Below, one piece after another: positions 22,886 through 31,600 of a DNA stretch of 64,000 nt. How positions within the stretch are numbered: the stretch's first letter is position 1; each line of letters begins with the position of its first letter. Under the pieces are notes generated by a model. The model saw only the letters and a list, made by a program, of their open reading frames with translations. It was not told the DNA's origin and searched no databases. This DNA is from Epiperipatus broadwayi (Eukaryota; Onychophora; Udeonychophora; Euonychophora; Peripatidae). The DNA is taken from contig JAQFVV010006294.1 of NCBI GenBank assembly GCA_028023455.1, forward strand, positions 1,577,001-1,641,000, in the 5' to 3' direction. The translations under genes and the position numbers were made by a program.

Positions 22886-23811
22886 CTAATTATAACATAT
22901 TACATAAAATTATGAAATTAAAAGTGTAGTCTTTTTTTAATGAAAATAAGGATAATTTATAAGAAAAAATGGAAAGATGACCCAAAAGAAGAAAAATAAA
23001 AAATAACCGAAAAGGTAGTACATAAAATTATGAAACTTTTTTTAAAATGAAAATTAAAATAATTTCTAAAAGAAATGCGAAAGAAGCAAGCATTAAATAT
23101 ATATAGAAATATGTACAATTGTTTAAAATAATACCACAATTATCACTACAAATTAACAAATAACCTGTAATGGTGACATATAAGTCTTAAAAGCTACTAT
23201 ATTTAATTATTAAGAAACAAAATGAAAATTACTTACAAATAACAGCGGTGGAAATTACTATAATATCCAATTGACAGTTAAAAATTCACTCTATTTAGTA
23301 ATATAATGTCCATATTAGATATGAAATATATGAAAATATTCTCAATATGATCAAAAAAATGACTGTGCTCACGCCGATATCAAAACTGCAAAAGACAGAG
23401 AAATGACAAAATTTCCCATAAGTCTCTCAACTTTTTAAATCTCACAGGATATCATGATCAAAAAATCAGTATTCCCATGGATTAGTCTTGCCAGTATGTT
23501 GTTGCCATGACATCGTTCATCTAATCTTCAATGAAATCTTACCGGTAAAAAACATGTTAAGCGTAATTCGTCATAGCAAGAAAAATACTAAACTACCTCA
23601 TGTATATTCCTTTCAAAATTTTGTTTTAAAATCTCTCTTTTTTAAATTTTTAGAAAATTAACAGGTTTCCATCTTGGAGTAATTACCTATATTCTTTAGA
23701 TAAAACCAATTATTTCGATTTCATCTTTACAAAACAAATTAAAAGAAATTTTTCTTAATACAAACATATAAGTATAAAGACAATGATTAATTACTTATAA
23801 ATCCATTACTA

Positions 23812-24192
23812 TATTACAGTTTGTAAAACATCGCGCTATATAAAATAATTGACTTATTTACATACATTTAATTTCAAATAAGAATGATGTATCGTAAATT
23901 CTAATAAATTTCACCAGCGTCATTCATTCAAGCATGTAAAAGTAATTTAAAGTGATTATTTAATATCTTCACGCTTTCACTTTCAAACACTTAAGATTCG
24001 CCCATACAAAAGCGTTTGGGTTCGAAAAGATAGATGGCCATTCTATCTTTTCCAAAGACTTTATCATGGGTTTGAAGTGTTTGTATTCATTCATTTTATA
24101 GTTAAAATCCAAAGCACATGTGCAACAGTTTAATGCTGTTTAAAATATTACAGTTTGTAAATCATCGCGCTATATAAAATAATTGACTTATA
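23812..24192. repeat. U-family unit inserted in the 5' LTR (334-bp period)
   Basis: TTACAGTTTGTAAA..CATCGCGC starts at 23814 and again at 24148, so one unit plus about 45 bp of a second is present. Inside, CTTAAGATTCGCCCATA and AAGCGTTTGGGTT match CTTAAGATTTGCCCATA and AAGCATTTGGGTT of the 9046-9410 arm. The 3' LTR has the uninterrupted ATTACTATAATGGATTT at about 12608, giving a TATA (4 bp) or shorter target duplication. Confidence 0.85.
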
Positions 24193-24436
24193 ATGGATTT
24201 AATAAAAAGAATTTTACATTTTTTTCCAAAAAAGAACTTTACATTATTTTTTTTTAAAAATTTCTACAAGTAAAAAATAAATAAATACACAAATCTTTAT
24301 ATATATGCATGTGCATGGACAGGAATATAGCATAGACCAGCTCCCATTATTTATGCAACAAGTTTTTAATAAAATCAGCTGTGCCAAATCCTTGGCTACA
24401 GCCATATTGTGCAAGGACATTTTACTGACTGGTATA

Positions 24437-24640
24437 TATATATATTCGGTGCTCACTTTATATTAAAATAGGGAATCTTCAAACTTTAATGAACAGGCTT
24501 CAATCTCCTCCACCCTACAACTCTTCAGCCATCCATATCATTAAAAATCAGATGATAAATGCTCAAAGCTCTTGTTGGTGCCAATCTTATTATCATGCCC
24601 ATATTGACTTTAAGTCACTCTGACCCCTCATGTTTAGAAC
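24437..24640 (-). mobile_element. Family B SINE-like element, 5' part (other half of 10047-10258)
   Basis: CTTTATATTAAAATAGGGAA and TCTTCAAACTTTAATG match GTTTATATTAAGATAGCAAA and TCTTCAAATTTTAATG of the B copy at 25520-25560. Together with 10047-10258 it reconstitutes one minus-strand copy split by the gypsy element. Confidence 0.65.
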
Positions 24641-24699
24641 CCTAAGATGTCCATTTAAATACATAGAAAAGGGCTGGGCAGAATACAGGCTGAATATGT

Positions 24700-25070
24700 A
24701 ACATTTAAATACAAGTGTATTGTCTAAACTGAACTTAATGTAATTAGAAAGGATTTGAATTTAGACTTTCAAGCTCCTTACAACTATCCATTCCATTTTA
24801 TATTATCAATACATATGATGACATACATATGAAAAAGATAAGTGATCTCCAATTTGGTTTTTTAATATAAACTGAACACTGTTCATACATGTGTGGGAGA
24901 TTATGATCTGGACCAACTGCTAAGTTCTGATTTAGTACAAAATAAGTATATCGGAGATTCATTTATCTTTTTCACATGTATGTGGTTATGTGTATAAATG
25001 GAATAAGATGGAGTGGATAGCTGTAGAGAGCTTGCAAGTCTGATTTCAAATACTTTCTAAGCATATAATT
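24700..25070. mobile_element. Family B inverted dimer 1
   Basis: A left arm on the minus strand (about 24710-24865, including the B-box region GGATTTGAATTTAGACTTTC) faces a right arm on the plus strand (about 24870-25065, ending TCTGATTTCAAATACTTTC). The left arm has lost the hammerhead core: CCAA and TTGG are almost fused. The right arm retains a mutated one. A poly-A/poly-T rich segment follows. Confidence 0.75.
24905..24960 (+). ncRNA. Hammerhead ribozyme-like motif, family B (mutated copy)
   Basis: GATC-TGGA-CCAA, then CTGCTAA (core should be CTGATGA), GTTCTGATTTAGTAC (weakened stem II), AAAA for GAAA, TAAGTATA, then TCGG-A-GATT. Several core changes; expected inactive. Confidence 0.6.
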
Positions 25071-25327
25071 TTTTTTTTTATTCAAAACAATTTTTTTTTT
25101 TTTTATCAAGATGTTGTTTATATTTTTAAAGCTTTTATTCTTTTCTATAGTTTACATTGTCTTTTCATAATTATATTTCTTTTATATATATCATTACTAA
25201 CTTTTTTTCTACTAAATTACAGAATTCCAGGTATTATTTTTAAATATTTTCATTTTTTTATATATATATAAATTTTCTTGTTGTAGATGAAAATTTTTAT
25301 TGCGGCCAAAGATTTCTATTAACGTAT
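25071..25327. other. Low-complexity AT-rich linker
   Basis: Poly-T and AT tracts only. Confidence 0.5.
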
Positions 25328-25740
25328 CTAATTAAAGAGGATTTGAACACAGACTTATAAGCTTCCTTCAGCTATCCTCTTCTTCTTATATAACCAATAC
25401 ACATGGCCACACACATGTGAATAAGATAAATGACCTCCAACAAACGTATTTCGTGCTGAATCAGCACTCATCAGTTGGTCCAGATCATCATCTCCCATAC
25501 ATATATATATAATTAGTGTTTGGTTTATATTAAGATAGCAAATCTTCAAATTTTAATGGAGAGACAACAATTCACACCATTGAAAATCTGATAATGGAAT
25601 ATTGTTTCAGCATGAAATACGTATGTATCTTAGAGATCATTTATCTTATTCATATGTGTGTCATCATGTGTATCGGTTATAATAAGGAGAAAATAGCTGA
25701 AGGAAGCTTAAAAGTCTATGCTCAACCCCCTTTAATTACA
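25328..25740. mobile_element. Family B inverted dimer 2 (longest copy)
   Basis: The minus-strand copy spans about 25600-25328 and carries, in its reading direction, an AAATTTGAAGATTTGCTAT leader, a TATATATA tract, the hammerhead (25486-25432) and the tRNA-like half with an eroded B-box (GTTCAAATCC at about 25345-25336). A partial plus-strand copy (about 25609-25739) starts within the hammerhead at TTTCAGCATGAAA and ends CCTTTAATTA, mirroring TAATTAAAGAGG at 25330. A head-to-head arrangement with one 5'-truncated partner is a known outcome of LINE and Penelope-type integration. Confidence 0.8.
25432..25486 (-). ncRNA. Hammerhead ribozyme motif, family B (best-preserved core)
   Basis: Minus strand in order: GATC-TGGA-CCAA (stem I 5'), CTGATGA (25474-25468), GTGCTG-ATT-CAGCAC (perfect 6-bp stem II), GAAA (25452-25449), TACGTTTG, TTGG-AG-GTC (stem I 3'). 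All catalytic core residues are canonical. The residue before the expected cleavage point reads G, where the site needs A, C or U; sister copies read TACGTATA here. The fold is therefore intact but cleavage at the usual place is doubtful. Confidence 0.82.
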
Positions 25741-27300
25741 TCTTAAAGGTTCAGTATTTATAATATACTAGTATTGATTTATTAATAGTATCTATAAGTG
25801 TAACAGCAGCCAAAAGCAAATTTTCTAAATAAAAAATTTACCTAAAACCAGATTATAGAAATTACGAAGCTATTTGCTATAACTATATCACAAAGAATGA
25901 TTTAAAAAGATTTTTTTTATTATTTTGTAAATTTTTTATTATAGTTTATTTCCATGTCTGCATTTTTTTTTACATAATTTTTTCATGTGTGTGTACGTAT
26001 TTTTAATAAAAAAGTATTTATTTCCCATATATTTTTTCTTATTATCTGTTACTACTTTTATCAATAAACCATTTAAAATCTTTCATAATAACTAGTCCAC
26101 TGCAGAGGAAAGATTGTTCGAAAAGCCCCTCTTAGATAAATAAATAATGTGAAGAAAAGAGGATTAGCATTTTCCGGGGTGGGAGATAAGAGTTTGAGTA
26201 TTTTTCTATTCTTGTTTTATTTTCATGTTAAGGCTAACTCGATGCACATTCAGTCAATGCTAAATAAACAGATAGATGGGCTGACAAGATCCCTTCCCCC
26301 TCCAGAACGCCAAGCGTAGGGAGTGTCCACTAAAGTCAGTATTAGAATCTTAAAGCTTGTCCGCTTTACCTGATAATAGAAACATTGCTATACTTTTTTC
26401 AGCTCCAAAATGATGAAAATATTAAAATAACATAAACTAATTCTTTATCTTATGAAGATGTTTACTTAACAAATACAAAACAATCGCCTATTTAAAAATG
26501 CGATCTATTTGCTTTTTATCCTTATAAAAGTGCTAGTATAAGTGTCTGCAACATTTAACAAATAAATGTAGTCACATAGTTAAGATTGCTGACTATGTAC
26601 CTTTTATTTATATGTTAGTATAATTTGTTGGAATGTATTGGAATAATTAAGCAAAAATAGAATAAGATGTAAAAATCAAAAAACTCTGAATTATTCCATA
26701 AATATATGAATAACGCAAAAGAAAAAAGTTATTTAAATCAAAAAATAGATATTAGTGAAAGAATAAAAAAATTTCAAATTTAATTGATTGAATTAAAATT
26801 ATAGTATAAAACTTATAACTTTTGTTTGTAATCATTTCTAATAGTTTTCTTTAATTATGAAGTATATCTGTGTGAAAAAAAAAAAGTAAAAATATTTTAA
26901 TTTTGAAATTATTAATAATTTGAAGAAAAATATATACACTTACAATTACAAAGTACACACAAAAAAAACAATAATAAGGATATCACAACACGAAGTCTGC
27001 TTAGGGCCTGAAATTATCAGTATAAACATTTTTTCAAATTATTATATAAATAATCGGAGCAAGAAGTAATAACGTGATTTCATTTGATAATAAAATGAAT
27101 GAAATGTCGGCAAATAAAAAAGAGCGTGTTCAGTAGTATATATATGTAACATGCTTCCCTTAATTTTATGATAATACTTTTATTTTCTCGTTGATAACAA
27201 TACGTGACTACAGCATATTTATTTGCACTATCTATATACATCATAAGTTTCTTGAAAAAATTTAGGAAATGCTTGACCACGTGTTTTTAAGTATTTAGAA
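25741..27300. other. Unannotated sequence upstream of the glutathione peroxidase exon
   Basis: No repeat or exon recognised. The promoter and 5' UTR of the glutathione peroxidase should lie in its right part, but I cannot point to a TATA box or start site. Poly-A near 26876. Confidence 0.4.
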
Positions 27301-27347
27301 AGTATTTAAGCTGAAGCGGAAACTTAACATCCTTGACTTTCATAACG

Positions 27348-27656
27348 ATGAATACACTTTCTTTATTACGATTAATTTGTATTTTCTTTTTGCCGTTTGT
27401 AGAGGGCTCACTTATTCAGCCCCGTTTTTGCAAGCCAAAAACTATTAAACAAACTATCTATAGATTTAATGTAACTGATATTCATTCCAAAAATTCGATA
27501 AATTTAGGAATATATTCGGGCAAAATAGTGCTTATTGTAAATGTAGCAACATATTGAGGTTACACATGGCACTATCCATTTCTGAATGCACTCCAAACCA
27601 AATATAACTCGAATAATTTCGTTGTAATTGGATTCCCTTGTAATCAATTTGGTAAA
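27348..27656 (+). CDS. Secreted glutathione peroxidase, first coding exon, in-frame UGA = selenocysteine (partial)
   Basis: The ATG at 27348 opens a signal peptide-like start (MNTLSLLRLICIFFLPFVEG, charged then hydrophobic), followed by the peroxidase fold. IYRFNVTDI and LGIYSGKIVLIVNVAT lead to Y-U-G, where the UGA at 27555-27557 falls exactly at the catalytic selenocysteine of the family (NVAxYUG). Reading continues through WHYPFLNALQTKYN and VVIGFPCNQFGK, the family's second signature, and ends at 27656 in phase 0 before a GTATGT donor. The enzyme reduces peroxides with glutathione; the signal peptide suggests an extracellular (GPx3-like) form. Spacing from U to GFPCNQFGK fits the family. 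I did not find the next exon (QEPG...) or the 3' UTR SECIS element in the window, so the gene is incomplete. A standard gene finder would stop at the UGA. Confidence 0.92.
27555..27557 (+). other. Recoded UGA codon (selenocysteine)
   Basis: TGA lies between TAT (Tyr) and GGT (Gly). The 33 codons after it remain open and highly family-like, which would not be expected if translation ended here. Confidence 0.9.
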
Positions 27657-27662
27657 GTATGT
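27657..27662 (+). other. Splice donor GTATGT
   Basis: AAA|GTATGT follows the conserved CNQFGK codons; family resemblance stops exactly at this point. Confidence 0.88.
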
Positions 27663-28823
27663 ATATTTTATTATTAATCACTATATGCGCTAAACTCTCG
27701 CACTATTAGTACCTATTTATTCAATATTTTAACTAGTTCATCTTTTTAATCATCTCATTTTCTTTCAATTTAATAATCTAGTTTTATATATTCATTCTCT
27801 TATTTATTTATTTTTAATTTAATAATCTAGTTATATATACACACTTTCTAAGCTAGCAAGTATTTTACATATATAGCCATAATTTGTTGAGTTATATTCA
27901 TGATATTCTATAGTAGTTATGTTTTTTTTATAGAGATTTATTAAATTCATTGTAGTATACTATATTTAATTAAATTGCAAATTCAATCCTTTTAATCTTA
28001 ATTTGTGACTTTTATAATTCACGTATATAAGGAAAGAAAGAGACAATAATTAATTGCTGTGTTTGTGTGTGCTTTTTTCCAAATATGAGAAATACTGTGC
28101 ACTTTAAAAACTAATTTTAATTAATTAAGCTAAAAGGATACAACCAATTTAAATGTATTTTTCAATTTGTCTATTTATTCTAACTGTCATTAATCATTTA
28201 TTTTTTTATTGCTATATAAAAAGTAATATAATATTTATATTTTTACAATTTATTTTAAGCAATAAACGGGGGGGGGGGAATGCTCGGTGTAAGTTAATTC
28301 AATAATAGAGTGAGATTTGAAGAGCTAAAGATTCCTGAATAAAAGTTCATCCTGTCACACGATCTCCCTATCAATTAACATTTATTTAACAAATATAATA
28401 GAGTATTTAATTATTTTTTCAATTAAGCATTTTTCTAATTAATCGCCCGCCAGCACAATTTTACAATTGTGTAAGACATAGCTCTACAACAAAAAATAGT
28501 TACATTGATGGTTGTTAAGTCATGGTTCAACATAAAAGAAACATAACAATTATATTCAATTGCTGAAACTTTAATAGTTTTTAAATCTTATTTCTCTAAT
28601 CGTTGAGTTAAATTCTAGAAATACACAACTGAATATAGGTAGTTATACAGCTTATAATGATAAAGTTGTATGTTTTAGTCAAAGAGAAAAATGTGAAGTC
28701 AGTTTCTCTCTGTCTATGGCCCAGTAATTAATTGTTCAATGGTCTTCCCATTGCAATATATATATAACCAGATAAAATAATCTATAATAAAACTCTAGAA
28801 TAAAGTTTGCCAAACACAAAATA
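27663..28823 (+). other. Presumed intron of the glutathione peroxidase gene
   Basis: AT-rich, no second exon seen. A G10 homopolymer run lies at about 28268-28278. The intron may extend through the transposons downstream. Confidence 0.5.
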
Positions 28824-28827
28824 CCGA

Positions 28828-29432
28828 CAGGGCCGGATCCAATAAGTGCGGGGCCCAATTAGATTTTTTTTGCGGGGCCTTCTATATATTAAATATTTAA
28901 ATAAAATGCAAATTCAATATATATAAATCAAATAGCATGGATCATAAGATAGGTAAACTTCTACATATATTAAAAAATAAAAATGCACAAAATAAAAAAA
29001 CAATTCCATTTTATTGAATATAAATTTACATAATTGAATATGAATATATGAATTTACATATTTCTAAGTTTTTGTTCTGTAAATTCTAAAATAGTTTGAA
29101 AATCCAATTTCCTTGCTTATTCACTTTCAATCGACATAATTGCTAAACTATTTAATCTATCCTGATTCATTGTCGATCTCAGATAGTTTTCTATATTATA
29201 ATGTATATATATTATAATAAACACAATAATAAATCTCATCCATCAATGCGAACTTAAAATAAATGTGTTTTTAATTATTTCAATAATTTATAATTTATCC
29301 TTTATCGTCAAAAGCTATTTGCTTTAAATTTCGAAAAATAACTTTTTGTTAATTTTGGTGGTGATGCGGGGCCCCTTCAAGTGCGGGGCCCGATTGGGCC
29401 CAATCGCTCCAATCGCCTTAAATCCGGCTCTG
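28828..29432. mobile_element. hAT-like non-autonomous element (MITE, 605 bp)
   Basis: The ends CAGGGCCGGATCCAA (28828 onward) and TTAAATCCGGCTCTG (to 29432) are inverted repeats (CAGRGCCGGAT..). Subterminal GTGCGGGGCCC boxes sit on both sides, the only GC-rich islands in the region. CAG...CTG ends with GCCGGAT are typical of hAT superfamily MITEs. The directly flanking duplication is only CCGA (4 bp; 28824-28827 and 29433-29436), whereas hAT elements normally give 8 bp. The interior is AT-rich and non-coding. Confidence 0.8.
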
Positions 29433-29824
29433 CCGATATACAAACACAAATAATAGCTATAGCCAAATTACGGGCATGATTGCCACCCTAAGTAATATTT
29501 TACAGTTAAAATTTAAAAAAAAAAATCGCATTAAAGTCACACAATATTAACATTATCATGTAAATGGATAACTTTCTATAATTTATGTGTATTAACATAA
29601 TTATATTATTTATTTAATAACTTATCCATCATATTTATAAAATATGTCTCTTTAAATTTTTTTAAAATTATTTTTCATATGTTAAATAACTGAATGTTCT
29701 GCAAGTACAGATTTAAATCCATAGACTATTGTAATTTATTATACAAAAGTTCATGTTCATGAAATCTCTTTTTCAATCCACATTTTGGTTCATTAATGTA
29801 ATTGGACTCACACCAACATTCCAC
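29433..29824. other. Unannotated AT-rich stretch
   Basis: Nothing recognised. Confidence 0.4.
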
Positions 29825-29991
29825 TTATATATAATATTACATGATCACCATCTCTTATGTTAGCACATAACTGTTATTAAACAGGCAAAACTCTCCATAC
29901 AGTAGTGCCACCCTGTGCCAACCAGAGTAATCAATGAATGCCAGAAGGCTTGTACATAAAATCCCCATCTAATGTCTACTCATCCAATATC

Positions 29992-30021
29992 CCCAGACTA
30001 GTTTCTGGCTTGTGAGGAGCC
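29992..30021 (-). ncRNA. Hammerhead remnant on the left arm of F2 (core deleted)
   Basis: The minus strand reads GGCTCCTCA then AAGCCA, GAAACTAGTC and TGGGG. The 3' half is intact, but the CTGANGA core and the 5' side of stem II are deleted, so it cannot fold as a ribozyme. Confidence 0.6.
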
Positions 30022-30264
30022 TTGGATCTGAGAGCACTGCACCTAGAACTTAGGATCTAATGCAACCCTCCAACAGTCTCCTTTTATCTCTACTTAACTA
30101 CAAAACTATGAGAATGAAATCTGAAAATAATATTTTCAATCTAAGCTCAATAGTTTATATAGTCATATGGGTCTGAACTCATTTCACCACCCATACATTT
30201 TGGTGCTGCTAGAGGGTTGCATTAGATCCTAAAATCTAGGTGCAGTGCTCTCATATCCAAGGCT

Positions 30265-30304
30265 CCTCACTGACAAAGGTCACAAGCCAGAAACTAATCT
30301 GGGT
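30265..30304 (+). ncRNA. Hammerhead ribozyme-like motif, family F copy 2
   Basis: CCTCA, CTGACAA (third core purine changed from G to A), A-GGT-CACAA-GCC-A, GAAA (30290-30293), CTAATC (G of mini stem III changed to A), TGGG. The GAAA box missing in F1 is intact here, while CTGACGA intact in F1 is changed here, so the two copies complement each other as witnesses to the ancestral motif. Confidence 0.6.
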
Positions 30305-30429
30305 ATATTGGATGAGTAGGCACTAGATGGGGATTTTATGCATAAGCCTTCTGGCATCCATTGATTACTCTGGTTGGCACAGGGTGACACTATTGTATGG
30401 AGAGTTTTGCCTGTTTATATATAATATTA

Positions 30430-31375
30430 AGTTTGTTGATTTTTATTGACAACATTCTTTTCTTTAATAGTTAATCTACCAATATTTGATCCTTCATTAA
30501 AACTAATATTAAAATGAGGTGAAACCAATGACCAAATCATACTATGCATTCTTTTATGTTTGATAATGAAATCCATATTTTTTCTTAAATATTTTTATTC
30601 CTCCATTTATATGTAAATTTATATAATTATATCTTTTCTATTATATCCTGCATTCAATAATTCATTGGCATACATTTCAATACTTACACAAGATATTATT
30701 TCTAAATAAAAATGTTCTAAACCTAGTAATTTAAGCATAGTAGGAACATTTGTCTTGGGATTATAAATCTGTTAATTGGTAAGGGTTTTATGATTATCTT
30801 ATAACTAATTTTATTATATAAACTGTACTCAGAAGCAGCAGATCATTTTGAATCATCAGTTTCATTTAATTTAGTTAATATCAATAATTATGCACTTATA
30901 ACGCTCTTAAAAAAGTTGAATGTTTTATTATAAGTGATCCAACAATAAGCGCATCATTAAAATATTCTAAAATAATCTTTAATATCTAATTAGAAAATTA
31001 TTTTAAGATATCTTCATAATATGGCAACATATAATTGTATGGCTATCAAATTTTGATCAAAATGTTAATATGTATTAAACAAATGTTTATATCTGAAAAC
31101 TCTTTTAGTATACAAACATTGATCAACCATATGGATGAATTCTTTTTTTTATATAGACTCATAATTCTATAACATCTAAAATAATTAAATGTTTAAACTT
31201 GCACACTCTCTTTATTGCACAAACATTGATCAATCAATATGGATGGATTTTTTTCCTCATTTTATAGACTTGTAACATACTGTAACCATCCAAGAGTTTT
31301 TTTAAATGGTTGTTTGTTAAAGATGTATTGATGTTATTTATTGACCAAAATTATTAGACATATTTGAAAATCAAT
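30430..31375. other. Mostly unannotated; contains a ~105-bp duplication
   Basis: ACAAACATTGATCAACCATA near 31113 and ACAAACATTGATCAATCAAT near 31218 mark a tandem pair, each followed by TGGATG(A/G)ATT, a T-run and TATAGACT. No gene recognised. Confidence 0.6.
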
Positions 31376-31377
31376 TG

Positions 31378-31600
31378 TATAAAATGGAAAATGGCAGACC
31401 TACTTTAGCTGTTATATGCTGTTATATGTTAGCATATTATGAAAAGAAGGTCTTAAGAGAGTTTGTTCAATTAGGTATTAATGTTATTTTAGGTATGTTA
31501 ATGATATGCTTTTTATTGGATCATCATTATGAAATTGATGGGTTGTTCTGAAAACAGTTTATACAATATAAAATATATTAATTTAACTTTATGGAGAGAA
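31378..31600 (+). pseudogene. Penelope-like reverse transcriptase fragment
   Basis: Broken frames read MENGRPTLAVICCYMLAYYE, then KKVLREFVQLGIN, then a block corresponding to the YVDD region that is degenerate here (LGMLMICFLLDHH near 31490-31525). The order (GxP..SPxLA, MxYxExxxL, then YxDDxF) fits Penelope-like RTs. The evidence is weak at residue level because the aspartates are lost. Confidence 0.5.

Larger units (their letters stand above)
20922..23588. mobile_element. Non-autonomous TA-flanked terminal-inverted-repeat element (2.67 kb)
   Basis: The left end GTATTTTTCTTGCTATGACG (20922-20941) and right end CGTCATAGCAAGAAAAATAC (23569-23588) are perfect 20-bp inverted repeats, flanked by TA on both sides (20920-20921, 23589-23590). 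The 3' LTR has the uninterrupted sequence near 12385. TA duplication suggests the Tc1/mariner superfamily. No transposase frame is present. The interior holds a 58-bp hairpin near the left end and three layers of tandem repeats, the first built from a motif that resembles the terminal repeat itself. Confidence 0.9.
29825..30429. mobile_element. Foldback element F2 with 15-bp target duplication
   Basis: TTATATATAATATTA at 29825-29839 and 30415-30429 flanks the element. The left arm (about 29880-30075, starting AAACAGGCAAAACTCTCCAT) and right arm (about 30207-30417) are inverted copies with a spacer of about 130 bp. Landmarks on both arms are AACCAGAGTAATCAATG, CCAGAAGGCTT, TCATCCAATATCCCCAGA, and GTTGCATTAGATCCTAA-like sequence. 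The outer left segment (ACATGATCACC..ATAACTGTTATT) has no partner on the right but also occurs in F1. Confidence 0.88.
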
